Source of the DNA: Leuctra nigra
Lineage: Eukaryota; Arthropoda; Insecta; Plecoptera; Leuctridae
NCBI GenBank assembly: GCA_934045905.1
Contig: OW203766.1
Span: 23,120,309-23,184,308 of the forward strand
Direction of reading: 5' to 3'
Length of the DNA: 64,000 bases
Of this stretch, positions 55,101 through 62,690 are shown piece after piece. Within the stretch, counting starts at the first letter, position 1. Each line of letters begins with the position of its first letter. The position numbers were made by a program, and so were the translations under genes. Below the pieces are notes generated by a model. The model had not been told where the DNA came from. It did not search any database and worked only from the letters and a program-made list of their open reading frames with translations.

Positions 55101-58100
55101 TTCTGGCAGGGTAAACGAACAGACCTAAATTCAAATATATCATTGGATATTTTGGCGGGAAAAATGGTAGGCAAAGGGAATCAGGATTGTGATGTCATTT
55201 CTAAGCCTCCAACAATGTGTTACCATGGTGATTTCTTTGTTGCCATGGCAATATAGCAGATTGTGATGTCATTGTCAATTTTCCTGTTTTAAAATTGCAA
55301 GAAATATCAATCTTTGCAAATTAATTCCTTGAAAACTATTCATCTCACAACAAATATAATACCATATATGTGTTCAGCAACATCTCAAGTTTCATAAAAC
55401 AAATATTACTTTAATATCTTATTTGAAGGAGACTTCCCTATTATTTTGAGTATTCCCTGTCAAGTAACCCATTCTTCTACTTAAAACTGTCCTTCCTATC
55501 CAAATCAAACCACTTAAAATGAAGTAAAACAATATCATTCTATAGCCACGTTAGGGTGGGATGATTATTGATTATACACAAAAGATAAATAAAATCGTAA
55601 TGTACGTAAAATGGCCTCTAAGGTCTGTGACAGGCAAAGATGAACCCACTTTAGCATTGCCAGATATAGGGCAGCCCATGCTAGCTCGGGTTCATCTTTG
55701 CCTGTCACCGACCATAGTTGTTAACGCAAACTTTATTAACTTTATATAACTTTGATATTTAGTGAATTTTATCTTGTATACAAGTATTGTCACTTCGTCT
55801 TATCGTACTTATCTATACCTTACTTGAAAACTATTCATCCCCCGAAAAATAATAGCATCTCCTGTTCAGGCACAACTGAAATCTACTTTACCTCCATAGT
55901 AGTTAAGCGAGCGTCAACACGGTAGGTACTCTTATGGCACTTTCTCTGTTTTATTTTTTTGTTTCTTATTTGCCTGCATTGCCCAGGTCAAACCGCATAA
56001 CCAATCAATCTGAAATTTTGAACTTTGAAATTTTGAATTTTGAACTTGAGTTTACTAACGTAAACTATGTGGTCTCTGGGATCGGTTTTAAAAGGGATCC
56101 TGTGATTGGTTCAAATTTTTAAAAAAAATCTTCCGATTGGTTGGTCCGATCAATTTGTAATTTTGCATAATCTTTGCAACCAACATTGTCCCCAATCTTA
56201 CAAAGTTTCAGCCAAATCCTCCTATTGGTTAACATTTAAATATAAACTAGAACTGATAAACTAGGTAATCAACTTAAAACTTTGCATGGTCATTGGCAAC
56301 CTTTTAGGTATATTTGCCCATTTGAAGACTAATCTGTCGTTGACATTTTATACTTTAATTTGAAATTTGAAAAATTTACTTAATTTTGATTCCTGCCTTC
56401 TTGATGCTTCAGGTCCAAGGCCTGTAGAGCAGCTGATAATTGCAAACGCATATCAAATTGGATGCAGTACGAAGGCTCGCTCATCAACGCGTTACACAGA
56501 GCGTTTTCCTAGTTGACATGCTTAATTCATTTTGATTATTTTCCTCTCCAGGACTTCACCTAGCACTGGATGAGAATGAATCGCATCTAAATCCATCAAT
56601 GGATGACGTTGCTCAAGGACAAGCCTTTTCGTACGTCTCACTAGATGCCAGCGTTCATTCAGCCACCTTTATGCTGAATCTGATGATGGACCAAACTTTC
56701 CCAGTTAAACCATCGACATCAACTGTTCATCTTTCAGTGGTAAGAGGATATAGTTAGTGAGTTGTACTGGTGGTACTTTTATGGCACTTTCATAAACATG
56801 AGTAGGAGGGATGGCTGCATATGGTTGGATCTAGGATGATAGCTTGGGGGGGATTGGCAACCTAATGACGTCACCCACGCTAGCTGATGCAGTACGCATT
56901 TGGCCCTGTATGATACTGACGAGGGAAATGTAGCCTTTTCTTGCTGCATCGTCAATAAAATATTGGAGAGATATGTGTGTAGCATCATTGTCTTCATTAT
57001 AATGCAGAGCATTGTGTGATTGTATTTTAAAATCCACTATGTTGTGTAGTATACTTGTTTTGACAGGTTTAATATCTCGAGGAACTAGATCAAAATGTTA
57101 AAACCTGCGCCGACGGAAAAATATCACTTCAGCTTTTTATTCACTACGTCTCACATAGGCAACGTGTTGATGTCTGAGATACATCATTGTCTTCCTTAAA
57201 GATTAACGAATTGTGTGAGATATAACGTGTGACATTTTATTGAATGATTCGAGGTATTTTCAACTATTATAAAAGCGCGGCATTTCCGTTATCACACACA
57301 TGGTTTTCAAGGTCACACGGGATGCCAATCCCCCCCCCCCCCCCCTGTAATCGGCCTAGGTTGGATGGTTATACATTTTTAATTGGTTTGAGTGCACCTA
57401 ATACAAGTGTTAATTCTAATATTAATTTTGCTCTAGTTTTAAATTAAATTAAAATATATTTTAAGGAGACTTCCCTATTTATTTTAGCCTTGCAGTTATC
57501 GTCACACTTCATCTGTGAGCGATCAATCAGATTTGAACTACTCTCCAGGTGACGAACTGTTCATTCATCAAGAAGATAAACCTATCAAATGTGAAATTCC
57601 AGATGATTCCATCGACTTGAAACCTTTCTTAATTCCATCGGAATGCACATCCTCTACGCGATACGAATCCGAATCAGACGACAGAACAACTTTACCGTTT
57701 GAAAGTGTGAACTTCGTCATCAAAGAAGAGCCGGATGATTCTGAAGTCGAGCGGAGTGTTTGTGACGATCCGTCTCCTCTTGGTAACCCGGATCCAATGG
57801 AAAACTCAACGAGGATTCAATGTACGGGCTGCTCACGGAAGTTTCAATCAAAGTCTCAACTGATTGATCACTTACACACCGACAATAGCGATCAGGTTTG
57901 CGAGCTAATGTGCACGTACTGTTTAAACCATGAATCCGTGAATTTGAACTCTACGATTATCCCCTACTTGACCGGCCTCACGAATGAACTAAGATACAAT
58001 TGTTCAAGATGCAGACTTCACTTCAAGTGCATCTGTTTCTCGACACCCTCCAAGAACGTAGGATATACGTGCTCGATATGTAAAGAGGTTTTGGCGGACA

Positions 58101-60776
58101 AAAGTAAATGGCAAAGACATAAACTCGCTCACAAGGCTGCTAAATCGCTTCGTTGTTCGCAATGCGACAAGCGATTTAGGAGTGAACGTAAGTACATGGC
58201 TCATATCGATTTGCATTCCAACGAAAGGCCGTTCGCTTGTACGTTCTGTGATTCTGCGTACAAATTCAGGCAACATTTACAGCATCATATGGCTATGCAT
58301 GAGAGTACACAGTCAAATAAGGGTTCAATTAATAATATTGAGACTGATAGACATTTGATTGCTAAGAAATCAGTTTCAACTGCAATTACGTTGAGGAGAA
58401 TTGACTCGGTGTTAAGAAATGAAGACATTCANNNNNNNNNNNNNNNNNNNNNNNNNNNNNNNNNNNNNNNNNNNNNNNNNNNNNNNNNNNNNNNNNNNNN
58501 NNNNNNNNNNNNNNNNNNNNNNNNNNNNNNNNNNNNNNNNNNNNNNNNNNNNNNNNNNNNNNNNNNNNNNNNNNNNNNNNNNNNNNNNNNNNNNNNNNNN
58601 NNNNNNNNNNNNNNNNNNNNNNNNNNNNNNNCTCTAAAACGAACAAATTTAATAAAATTTTCTTCCAATTGTTGCCCCACAGTTTTTTTTAGAATTTAAA
58701 TAAGTTAAAAGTGCTTTTGGGACTCTAAAATGAACAAATTGAATCAAGTCACCATCCAATTGTTGCCCCGTAGGACGTTTTTTTAGAATTTCAACAATTT
58801 AATAGTTTTTTTTTGTCTGGGGCTTAACGTCGCACTGTTCTGCAGCGAGGCTAATGGCGACAGATGAAGATTATGATGATGATTGGGAGATGATGGTAAA
58901 GAGTAAGTAAGGATGGATGGAAGGTGGGAAGGAGGCAGTCGTGGCCTATTATGAGGTTACTTTCCCTGCATTTGTTGACTGAGGGAATACAACGAAAATA
59001 AAACAAGAAGGACTCGGGAAGGACGGCCGCGGGAATCGAGCCCGGGCCTCCGGAAAACAAGTTCAAAGCGTTACCACTCTGTATAAAACATAATATAATT
59101 AGTGATTCTGGGACTCTAAAATAAACAAACTGAATCAAATAACCTTCCAATTGTTCCCCACAAGGCATTTTGTTTCTTAAAATTTTTCGATTCTAGATCT
59201 TTATTTAAATTATAAAGAGCCATTCAAGAACCACCAAGGAGCCACATGCGGCTCTGGAGCCGCATGTGGCTCCAGAGTGCATTTCGTGCATTTCCAGGTG
59301 CGAAAATGCATTTCCACACCCGTTAAAAAAACAAGTCCAAACTTGCAGCAATTATACATCAAGTAATGCTGGTTATTTTGCCGTTGAGCGCAAATTTTTA
59401 TCTGGTAAAAATTGAGACCAAAGAAAAATGGTCTGAGGAAAATGGGACCAAAAATGGTACTTTTTAGGGTTTTGACTTTTTTTTGGTAAAAAACAATTAA
59501 TAAAAACTAACAATGAAGTGTGAAAATCTATTCTTACATATAAGGTGAAACTAAAATAAAATTGGGTGTTTGAACCATCACTCCCTTCTATTCATAATCA
59601 TGCCTCAAATATTGGAAAAATTTAAGAATTTTAGTCAAAGTTTGAAGGCAAATTACATTATGAAGGGTTCCATATACAGCAAAATTGTAAGGAACATAAT
59701 TATAGACCGATCTTTTATGAACAAAACGCCGCAAAGATCGTTCTGTTAACTTGAATAGTATAGAAATGGCAGCATTTCTCCTGGAAGCTTAAAAACACCG
59801 ATTTTCCCGTCCGCGCCATCTTTAATTACACGTAATTTGAGTACGCCGACTTGAATCGAACTGAAACTAGAGATTTGATATCAGCTCATATGTAGGAACA
59901 ACTGTGCAAAATATAAAAAAAATCAAAATTCTAGGCGCAACGACTTTGGGTTAAGTAGAATGGAATGAGCCAAATGGCAACAAGTCTGTAATACACTGCA
60001 GACTGATTGTGACTACTGATTGTGTTGAAAAATTATAAAATATTAGATGGTAATGTTGGTTTTGATCACCTCACCATGCCAGATTTTAACCTAATCAGAG
60101 CATTTTGATTTTCGACCAATCGGAAGATCTTTTTAAATTTTACCAATTGGCTGAAGCTTTGTACGGTTTGAGGCAATGTTGGTTGCAATGACTGGACAAA
60201 ATTTAAAATTGATTGGACCAGACAATCGGGAGATATTTTTTTAAAATTTGAACCAATCATCGGATTTCAAAAAAATTAGGGTCTGCAACGCCCAGAGATG
60301 CTCCTTAGTACATGTGTGCAATATTTTAGCTATTTTAACTATTTCCTCTGTGAGTTTTATCAGGACGAAGACAGTGACATTTGTTTTTCCTTTGACATTG
60401 AGTAGAGTTTAAAATTTATATTCCGGTTTGGGATATGCGTATGTACTAGGTAATCAATGTAGATTGTAGACTTTAGGTATGTTTTCTCTTTTACGGAATT
60501 TCGGATAGATTTCGGTGCTCGCTTATCAATGCGTTTCACAGAGTGTTTTCCTACTTTTACAAATTTACCTAGACATTGGATTTGGAAATAATTTACTAAA
60601 CCATTCTAAGGTTATTTTTTATGTTCTACAGGTGGATTTCTCAAAAGCAGTTTGATCAAGAGTAGTCTGATCGATCATTTTGTACCTTTTCTACCCCTGG
60701 AAGAGAAGCACGTCCGTCAATGTATTGCAGATGAAATGAAGAATCATAATCATGATTTAGATGAGACGATAGTGAA
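39923..60776 (+). CDS. Torsin: Torsin, ER-lumenal AAA+ ATPase (five exons; last exon outside window)
   Basis: Torsins are AAA+ ATPases of the ER lumen and nuclear envelope that need LAP1/LULL1-type cofactors. Exon 1 gives a hydrophobic signal peptide (HFVFVCFLVVVALVQS) and the N-terminal Cys-rich segment CNYNECC. Exon 2 holds the torsin-type Walker A GWPGGGKN, with Asn in place of Thr/Ser as in the family. Exon 3 holds Walker B IFIFDEVDKM, exon 4 sensor 1 FIFISNSGG, and exon 5 LIDHFVPFLPLEEKHVRQCI. All phases agree. About 303 codons are present; the ~30-residue end with the expected GCK sensor-2 cysteine is not found before 64000. Intron 4 is 15.9 kb and contains an LTR element and two THAP genes. 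Confidence 0.92.
40162..40620 (+). other. Unassigned block in torsin intron 1
   Basis: It starts cagtggcggtctggcccggg, the look of a hAT-type terminus. A 94-codon open frame follows (40325-40609; ...LDFDNRVTVRLKRGRGG...) with no recognised domain. I see no matching right end. Confidence 0.3.
40855..40945. repeat. Repeat family C fragment
   Basis: ctaggaaaacgctcagtgta and gcgttgataagcgagcac match one end of the family seen at 11848-12450. Confidence 0.5.
41058..41270. repeat. MITE family F, complete copy
   Basis: tacactcgacaattcataaa and the complement of tttatgaattgtcgggtgta are inverted ends of a 213-bp element in torsin intron 1. TA begins each end, as in mariner-like MITEs. Confidence 0.72.
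41928..42134 (-). mobile_element. LINE 3'-end fragment
   Basis: It matches the last ~200 bases of the 31725-34020 LINE (caagaattgggtcggg, agctagctggccaagcttgg, cttcttctttcttctccacc), with a 21-base local duplication (ccaccattacctagggc). Its truncated end abuts a family F MITE. Confidence 0.78.
42135..42296. repeat. MITE family F, short copy
   Basis: Contains gatagcatcatcctatgaag and ccaatctgtttctttcaaat as in 41058-41270, with an internal deletion. Confidence 0.6.
42977..43245 (+). CDS. Torsin: Torsin exon 2 (Walker A)
   Basis: Acceptor ttgtacacag, donor TCTG|GTAAAT, phase 1 in and 0 out. It encodes LEESLTKHVYGQHLVRDIVV, SFHGWPGGGKNYVSSFIVNS and the strand RYVHFFSGLIHFP. Confidence 0.93.
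43511..43662 (+). CDS. Torsin: Torsin exon 3 (Walker B)
   Basis: Acceptor gttgatttttag, donor TTAG|GTGAGT (phase 2). It encodes SDWIRGNVSLCNRSIFIFDE and VDKMQEHILDGVKPFIDYH. Confidence 0.93.
43754..44511. repeat. MITE family F copy split by a ~540-bp insertion
   Basis: Left end tacactcggcacaacaaaaa and right end (complement) tacacttggcacaactaaaa are separated by about 540 bp of unrelated AT-rich sequence (about 43845-44385). It fills torsin intron 3. Confidence 0.6.
44571..44719 (+). CDS. Torsin: Torsin exon 4 (sensor 1)
   Basis: Acceptor ttttgtttcag, donor AAAG|GTTGGT (phase 1). It encodes RSVFIFISNSGGSLITNHML and the helix EGKKREQLQLRDFEDLLRKN. The LTR retrotransposon begins 38 bases after the donor. 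Confidence 0.92.
44758..45588 (-). repeat. 3' LTR of the Gypsy-like element
   Basis: 831 bp, TG...CA ends in element orientation. Nearly identical to 50876-51705. Confidence 0.92.
45685..48990 (-). CDS. pol: Retrotransposon pol polyprotein (Gypsy type)
   Basis: About 1101 codons without interruption. Protease ALIDTGSEVTCM lies near the start. RT follows with IDLNSSFWQIPL and IYVDDILVTS, then RNase H (FYIQCDASHYGIAGILY, TDHQALTFL). Integrase has the HH-CC zinc module (HEEFGHFG ... CDICQ) and the DDE residues in ATDLYGPL, LSDHGTQYTS and NPSERVM. It has no ATG; the frame is -1 relative to gag and stays open upstream across the gag stop, so expression by frameshifting is likely. Confidence 0.93.
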   Translation of the reverse strand: MTTNLVQNINSVRLVNGKELLEEDDLNEEMNTNLIKCPEILVKLKERFMIALIDTGSEVTCMNEVVFESLLEKNKDIEIFPVIGITIVGATQARGKKITRQAFLSINIDDIQIEIICLVVPDLRRDLILGVDILAQLSMNICFDTKTVYIQGKEINRKMVQFEKTKISELMAIELNYEHENNSRRLDGECNTYNNEILESIKNLTLLNDVQKEELKDLLVKYKEIFTNKPGLIKDYEYTIKVRNNGFYYNKSYPVAFAHREAVEKQLKNMIEWGIIEQMTSPYINPLVVNIKKDQSVRLCLDARRLNEILIPEHETPLDPDELLQQHFESRWLSTIDLNSSFWQIPLEEHSRKYTAFKYGGRVYCFKVLPFGLSVSGAAFSRGLEHVLGEDLRDSTVIYVDDILVTSTTFEEHIEKLNMIVKRFKNYGVTINLKKSKWCRDQVSFLGHTLDRTGIRPDSKKLDVIKNWPTPKNQKQLRGLIGICSYFRKFTNQFANKMEPLRELLKKKATWRWNEKHQKAFEELKELFVNNVQLLYPDMNKEFYIQCDASHYGIAGILYQKDDDGEMQIINMASRLLQTSEINYNVSEKECLAIVFAVEKFRLFVQGVRKFIIVTDHQALTFLMKCRLLSGRLTRWVLWLQQFNFEIRHCSGKSNVIADTLSRLPGTAEGKIYQETCEDKEIGIYEIILSCSLSMKKRFEKIQTEQEQDPQFREIIQKLNEPNDNSQNQQFKISGTKLFHKAKNDDGWRLCIPTTIMKDLIIEVHEEFGHFGERKCHMAMRKLYYFKNMARIIRVILASCDICQRVKHPNRTSRGTYTPIIPSKPGQIVATDLYGPLPRGKFGIRYILVFIDLFSKLVKLYTLKQATAVAVVGKLELYFKQVQIPERILSDHGTQYTSGLWYNTLQANQVIAIHSTIRHPQSNPSERVMRSLGRMFRTYCSNKHNSWVQWVPKIEHWLNVSFHESAGFMPMELHYNQKYISNSAKNIDFPENNGSEIDIDMKIVMAGDRLKNKGAQRKKYHEEKYTKKTTFKTNDLVLLRAIHVSNFMSKETKKFFHIFEGPYIVSKVKGNNTYELKTKEGILKGVYNTILLKPYMSLKEL
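49002..50795 (-). CDS. gag: Retrotransposon gag
   Basis: About 597 codons. The first ~240 residues are charged coiled coil (EEQIRKEDKERYEQCEQIRK, EERVDCIEEKVEDV). A capsid-like helical region follows (YIRLIEMRFRNINGITEHQK, YREQTYESYDEYKTGIIEKY, RLVRLVGYLPNKMKDEELAK). The C-terminus has no CCHC zinc knuckle; instead three tandem units of about 51-54 residues rich in Asn, Gln, Gly and Arg occur (GWGRGNNQQDQSNQNNYQQG, GDQRGRG). The true start may be the Met at MDGITG. Confidence 0.88.
   Translation of the reverse strand: MELVFSLLEVMDGITGNEVETEMGDLRSEVEKSFEENIGESIKNLTDDMRKMKNEVFELIHNDRETIEKLCKRLIDKDEENNEKEEQIRKEDKERYEQCEQIRKEDKETIDNCFKRFDVLLNQNNKMLERVKIVEERVDCIEEKVEDVNHKFEEVESKRIDFEEEIERKIKKLDDGITWQLSKHENLREDQWKAEVQEVKENVEEFKGNCTQMINVINIKNEEIEKKLTSAMGQSKITCSGSVCGINIVGQISEELRMNGIIFNGKNDQLHVLEYIRLIEMRFRNINGITEHQKLMIAASVIRDTARSWYREQTYESYDEYKTGIIEKYWGSSQQSYVLEEVYNGRYLGRTTMSLYFKRLVRLVGYLPNKMKDEELAKQILRHFPINTREVLHMYRKSTKEMLEQLIECEHENLHCVQMNDNFQQNGIFRRGQQNENNNNNIHTDQMRHNQGRGDQNGWGRGNSQQGQSNQNNYQQGTLWNEIQGNGIRYQGQGDQRGRGRGASQGGRGDQNGWGRGNNQQDQSNQNNYQQGTSWNDVQNQGQGDQRGRGKGASQGGRGDQHGCGRGNNQQDQSNQNNYQQSTSWNDVQGNGMSRAE
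49023..49029 (-). promoter_or_regulatory. Candidate -1 ribosomal frameshift heptamer GGGAAAT
   Basis: On the minus strand the gag frame reads CAG GGA AAT, so the heptamer is G GGA AAT in the X XXY YYZ form. A -1 slip leads directly into the pol frame, which is open here. The gag stop TAA follows 18 bases later. Confidence 0.65.
50876..51705 (-). repeat. 5' LTR of the Gypsy-like element
   Basis: 830 bp. The near identity with the other LTR implies a recent insertion, because the two LTRs are identical when the element integrates. Confidence 0.92.
51706..52500. repeat. Nested DNA-element remnants beside the LTR element
   Basis: tgggcttgaccagggtcaaa and gtgtttacac at the left and gtgtaaacacgttttattt with cttgactcgggtc toward the right suggest one element of about 0.8 kb. 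Inside, ctaaagttcgttcacgata and gtcgatcacgtcgttcattg match MITE family G (53767-54067). Confidence 0.5.
52853..53096 (-). CDS. THAP-domain protein, first exon only
   Basis: THAP domains are zinc-dependent C2CH DNA-binding modules often derived from P-element transposases. From ATG the exon encodes 81 residues: CCSVPMC (first Cys pair), NFHTFP, the conserved Trp in FDKWISVLKLN, and VCSQHF (last Cys and His). The best donor is AAAG|GTGAGA. The rest of the protein was not found, so this may be a gene whose exons were displaced or a decayed copy. It is 411 bp from, and divergent to, the THAP zinc-finger gene. Confidence 0.78.
53508..53732 (+). CDS. THAP zinc-finger gene exon 1
   Basis: 75 codons from ATG GAG ACC. 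Donor TTAAT|GTAGGT, phase 0. It contains the zinc ligands CYVSSC and CCEDHF of the THAP domain. Confidence 0.85.
53508..58431 (+). CDS. THAP plus C2H2 zinc-finger protein, four exons, 3' end lost in gap
   Basis: Probable nuclear DNA-binding regulator. Exons 1-2 encode a THAP domain (CYVSSC, FVSVPKDFDRRNIWLKAARR, YCCEDHF, then the MENYIRFKLMGG ... VVPHRFDCE extension common in insect THAP proteins). Exon 3 is a linker. Exon 4 carries acidic linkers (NFVIKEEPDDSEVE, a SUMO-consensus-like site) and zinc fingers CTGCSRKF, CSICKEVLADKSKWQRHKLAH, CSQCDKRFRSERKYMAHIDL-H and CTFCDSAYKFRQHLQHHMAM-H. The frame is open into the N gap at 58432. The gene lies wholly inside torsin intron 4 on the same strand. 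Confidence 0.85.
53767..54067. repeat. MITE family G with perfect 28-bp inverted ends
   Basis: aaagttcattcacgattaga (continuing to about 53794) and its exact complement at 54040-54067. It occupies most of intron 1 of the THAP zinc-finger gene, 34 bases after the donor. Confidence 0.8.
54134..54350. repeat. MITE family F, best-preserved copy
   Basis: tacacttggccaaacaaaaa and the complement of tttttgtttggctaagtgta are near-perfect ends of 217 bp. The interior shares tgaggtcacctac and cagtcattcatatttgg (complement) with 25541-25682. Confidence 0.78.
54490..54688 (+). CDS. THAP zinc-finger gene exon 2
   Basis: Acceptor tttacttctag, donor AATG|GTAAAT (phase 1). It encodes MEEDMENYIRFKLMGGYLKS and KKSVVPHRFDCE, the usual C-terminal part of an insect THAP module. 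Confidence 0.85.
55001..55125. repeat. Foldback MITE, 125 bp
   Basis: ggtctgttcgtttaccctgc and gctacagcaaactgccacaa at the left pair with the complements at the right. The arms are about 48 bp with a short loop. Confidence 0.78.
55621..55712. repeat. MITE family A, copy 2
   Basis: Same ends and core as 2011-2101 (caggcaaagatgaaccc, agcattgccagatatagggc, gggttcatctttgcctgtca). Confidence 0.7.
55885..56513. repeat. Repeat family C, copy
   Basis: Contains gattggttcaaattttt, ccgattggttggtccgatca and the terminal ctcgctcatcaacgcgttac with gcgttttcctag. It abuts the region upstream of THAP zinc-finger exon 3. Confidence 0.55.
56552..56739 (+). CDS. THAP zinc-finger gene exon 3
   Basis: Acceptor ttttcctctccag, donor AGTG|GTAAGA. 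Only one frame is open and it matches the incoming phase: LHLALDENESHLNPSMDDVA and onward. No known domain. Moderate support because homology is lacking. Confidence 0.65.
57329..57347. repeat. Poly-C tract
   Basis: A run of about 17 consecutive C on the plus strand. A similar run is at about 38117-38133. Confidence 0.8.
57488..58431 (+). CDS. THAP zinc-finger gene exon 4 (zinc fingers, incomplete)
   Basis: The acceptor cctatttattttag fits phase 0 (CCT TGC AGT TAT). The alternative ttgcag 9 bases on would break the frame. 314 codons are visible before the N run, with four C2H2-like fingers and a Cys-rich segment (CTYCLNH, CSRCRLHFKC). Confidence 0.85.
58432..58631. other. Assembly gap (200 N)
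   Basis: Exactly 200 N, likely a scaffold gap of nominal size. It cuts the THAP zinc-finger gene after the codons for RNEDI, and the sequence beyond it is tandem repeat. Confidence 0.97.
58632..59180. repeat. Tandem repeat remnants around a SINE
   Basis: Units of about 100 bp share gggactctaaaatgaacaaa, ccttccaattgttgcccc and ttttttagaatttcaa. They are seen at 58632-58700, 58715-58810 and 59097-59190. They resemble the GCCCCGCAGGG units at 17412-19249. A SINE splits the array. Confidence 0.6.
58815..59088 (-). mobile_element. tRNA-derived SINE
   Basis: On the minus strand it starts with a tRNA-like part: cagagtggtaacgctttgaa (A box) and gggctcgattcccgcgg (B box). A non-tRNA body and a 3' end near cagacaaaaaaaa follow. 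It is a different family from the SINE pair at 27209-27822. Confidence 0.7.
59229..59273. repeat. GAGCCACATGCGGCTC hairpin
   Basis: ggagccacatgcggctc and gagccgcatgtggctcc form 17-bp perfect arms around a few bases. The sequence is like a hAT terminus; no partner end was recognised. Confidence 0.6.
59960..60560. repeat. Repeat family C, copy
   Basis: gattttcgaccaatcggaag, accaattggctgaagctttg and the terminal tcgcttatcaatgcgtttca with gtgttttcctac match the other copies. It lies just upstream of torsin exon 5. Confidence 0.55.
60632..60776 (+). CDS. Torsin: Torsin exon 5
   Basis: Acceptor atgttctacag, donor TGAA|GTGAGT (phase 2). It encodes GGFLKSSLIKSSLIDHFVPF and LPLEEKHVRQCIADEM, a torsin signature. 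Phase 1 at the start matches exon 4 although 15.9 kb lies between. Confidence 0.92.
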
Positions 60777-61570
60777 GTGAGTATAATTAAGATCCTTTCA
60801 AATGTTACTAGCACAATATTGACCAAACTAAAGAAGTGAGTGGGTATTTGCAACTCATTCTACAATTCTCACCTCAAATGACTTTTCCTCTAATTTTTTT
60901 GCTCAGAGTTTCACAAAATATTGGGCATGCTCTTCACGTGGCTACACGAACATTTCTAGGAGTGCTAATTTTGTTCATAAATAATAGACGGATGCAATCT
61001 TTCAAGTTTGAATATCTTCGTTTGTACTCTGATTGTTCTATCAGGAGGTAAATTTGCCTTCTAAAATCCAGTACTTAAATTGGCCAGCACCCGATCTAGG
61101 GATTGGAAAAAGGTCATTTTATATTCCTGTCCTAATTTACCTGAGTGCAGATCAGCCCCATTGTTAAACCGAGTCGTCTCTTGGGTTGAGCTCACTAAGG
61201 GGTTTGCCAAATACTTTTTCAAGACAATCCCAATCCACAGATTTGGTGAATTTGTTTTTATTTTGGAATTATTCAAAATAATGGAAAATCTAGTGGAGCG
61301 GTCGCTCCACGCCAGCCAAGTCGTACGGCGCGCGCACACTCTCATTTAAAAAGGCTGGAGCAACCCACTTTTACTGTAAGCATCAAAGTGGCATTTTCGG
61401 CCTACTGGATCTTAAAATTGGGAAATATCACATTGTTGCGAAATATCTTAATTTCGAGCTATGGCCCACCCTACAACATATACCAAATTTGGGAACAATA
61501 GGTTACGCCCTTTGCGCGCTAGAGGGCCGTGAAAACAGTGTTTTAGGGCGGTTTTCATAATAATAATAAT
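60777..61570. other. Torsin intron 5 sequence; no gene seen
   Basis: Short open frames exist on both strands (for example 61080-61349) but show no domain, no matching splice context and no similarity I recognise. A (TAA)n run at 61558-61576 ends the stretch. Confidence 0.4.
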
Positions 61571-61599
61571 AATAATCTCAGTAGTAGTCTCCTGGAATT

Positions 61600-62690
61600 C
61601 AAATCCGGTAACAAGGCCACAGCCTAAACGGCTGAACCGATTGATCTCACATTTTTACCACGTGTGCACTTTTGGCGTCTGATTTAACCTTCACCCCATG
61701 AATTTTTTGTGCCGCCATTTTGAAACCGGAAGTGACGTCATATCTCAACAACGGCTAAACCGATTGGAGCGAAAATAGCGCCAAACGATTCGGACGGTGA
61801 ACTATATGCATTATCAGTAGCAAAAGACTAAACATTTTGTTAACGAAACCGGAAATGACGTCATGAAATTTGAAATACATCGATTGGCATTTCGGCAACA
61901 AAGGTTGATCCGATTATTTTGATATTTATGTAACGTATGCACTTCTGATTTATCATTTGACTTGTTACAAAACCAACCGGAAGCCGCCATTGTTAAACCG
62001 GAAGTGACATCACATCTTAATATTGGCTAAATAGATTTGAACGAAACCAGCGCCACACAATTTAGACGGGCAACTTTATGTTTTATCATCAGTAATATTT
62101 GCAGTTTCTTATAGCAAAACCGGAAATGACGTTACACATTTTAAAAATCTCACAAATTTACATTTTGATACAATACATACTATTTGAGACAGCTTATAAT
62201 AACTTAATAAGATGTTATCATGTGTAAATTAAAATTCAAGGGGTCAGAGATTTCAGCCGCCATTTTGAAACCGGAAGTAACGTTGTATCTCCGAAACTGG
62301 TATACCGATCAGTACGAAACTAGCGCCAAATGATTCGGAATGCCATCTTTATGGAATAGGAACAGTCAAAGTAGAATGTTTTTATTTATGAGCCCGGAAA
62401 TGACGTCATTCAAATTTAAAAATTATTATATTCCCCATTCTATACAATGAATACATATTCAGAAAGCCTAAAATGATACACATTAATTGTAGATATAAAT
62501 TCTATGTGGCAGTGCAGTAAGTTTAGCAGCCATTTTGAAAACCGAAGTGTTATATGCCATATCTCGGAACTGGGTTGGCCGATTGGAATGAAACCTTTGC
62601 TATTCTTCACGAAAGACTATACATGAATATACAACAGATTTTCATTAGTAGTAACCAAATCGTAAATGGCGATTTTTTAAAAAGAATTTA
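61600..62690. repeat. Tandem array, period about 272 bp, four units
   Basis: The string gccattttgaaaccggaagt recurs with decay. The A-type motif starts at 61725, 61997, 62270 and 62541 (spacing 272, 273, 271). A second motif accggaaatgacgtca recurs at 61848, 62118, 62394 and, badly decayed, about 62656. Intervening text (gctaaaccgattgga, agcgccaaacgattcgga) is also shared. The first unit is best preserved. No ORF. Confidence 0.85.

Noticed and set aside
57497..57515. Acceptor ttgcag for THAP zinc-finger exon 4, or a start at the GTG/ATG after it
   Set aside because: Using ttgcag shifts the frame relative to exon 3 and meets a stop; the acceptor at 57486-57487 keeps the frame.
61600..62690. 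CRISPR-like array (regular repeats)
   Set aside because: Period of 272 bp with diverged whole units and no short identical repeats with unique spacers, in animal DNA; it is a tandem array.
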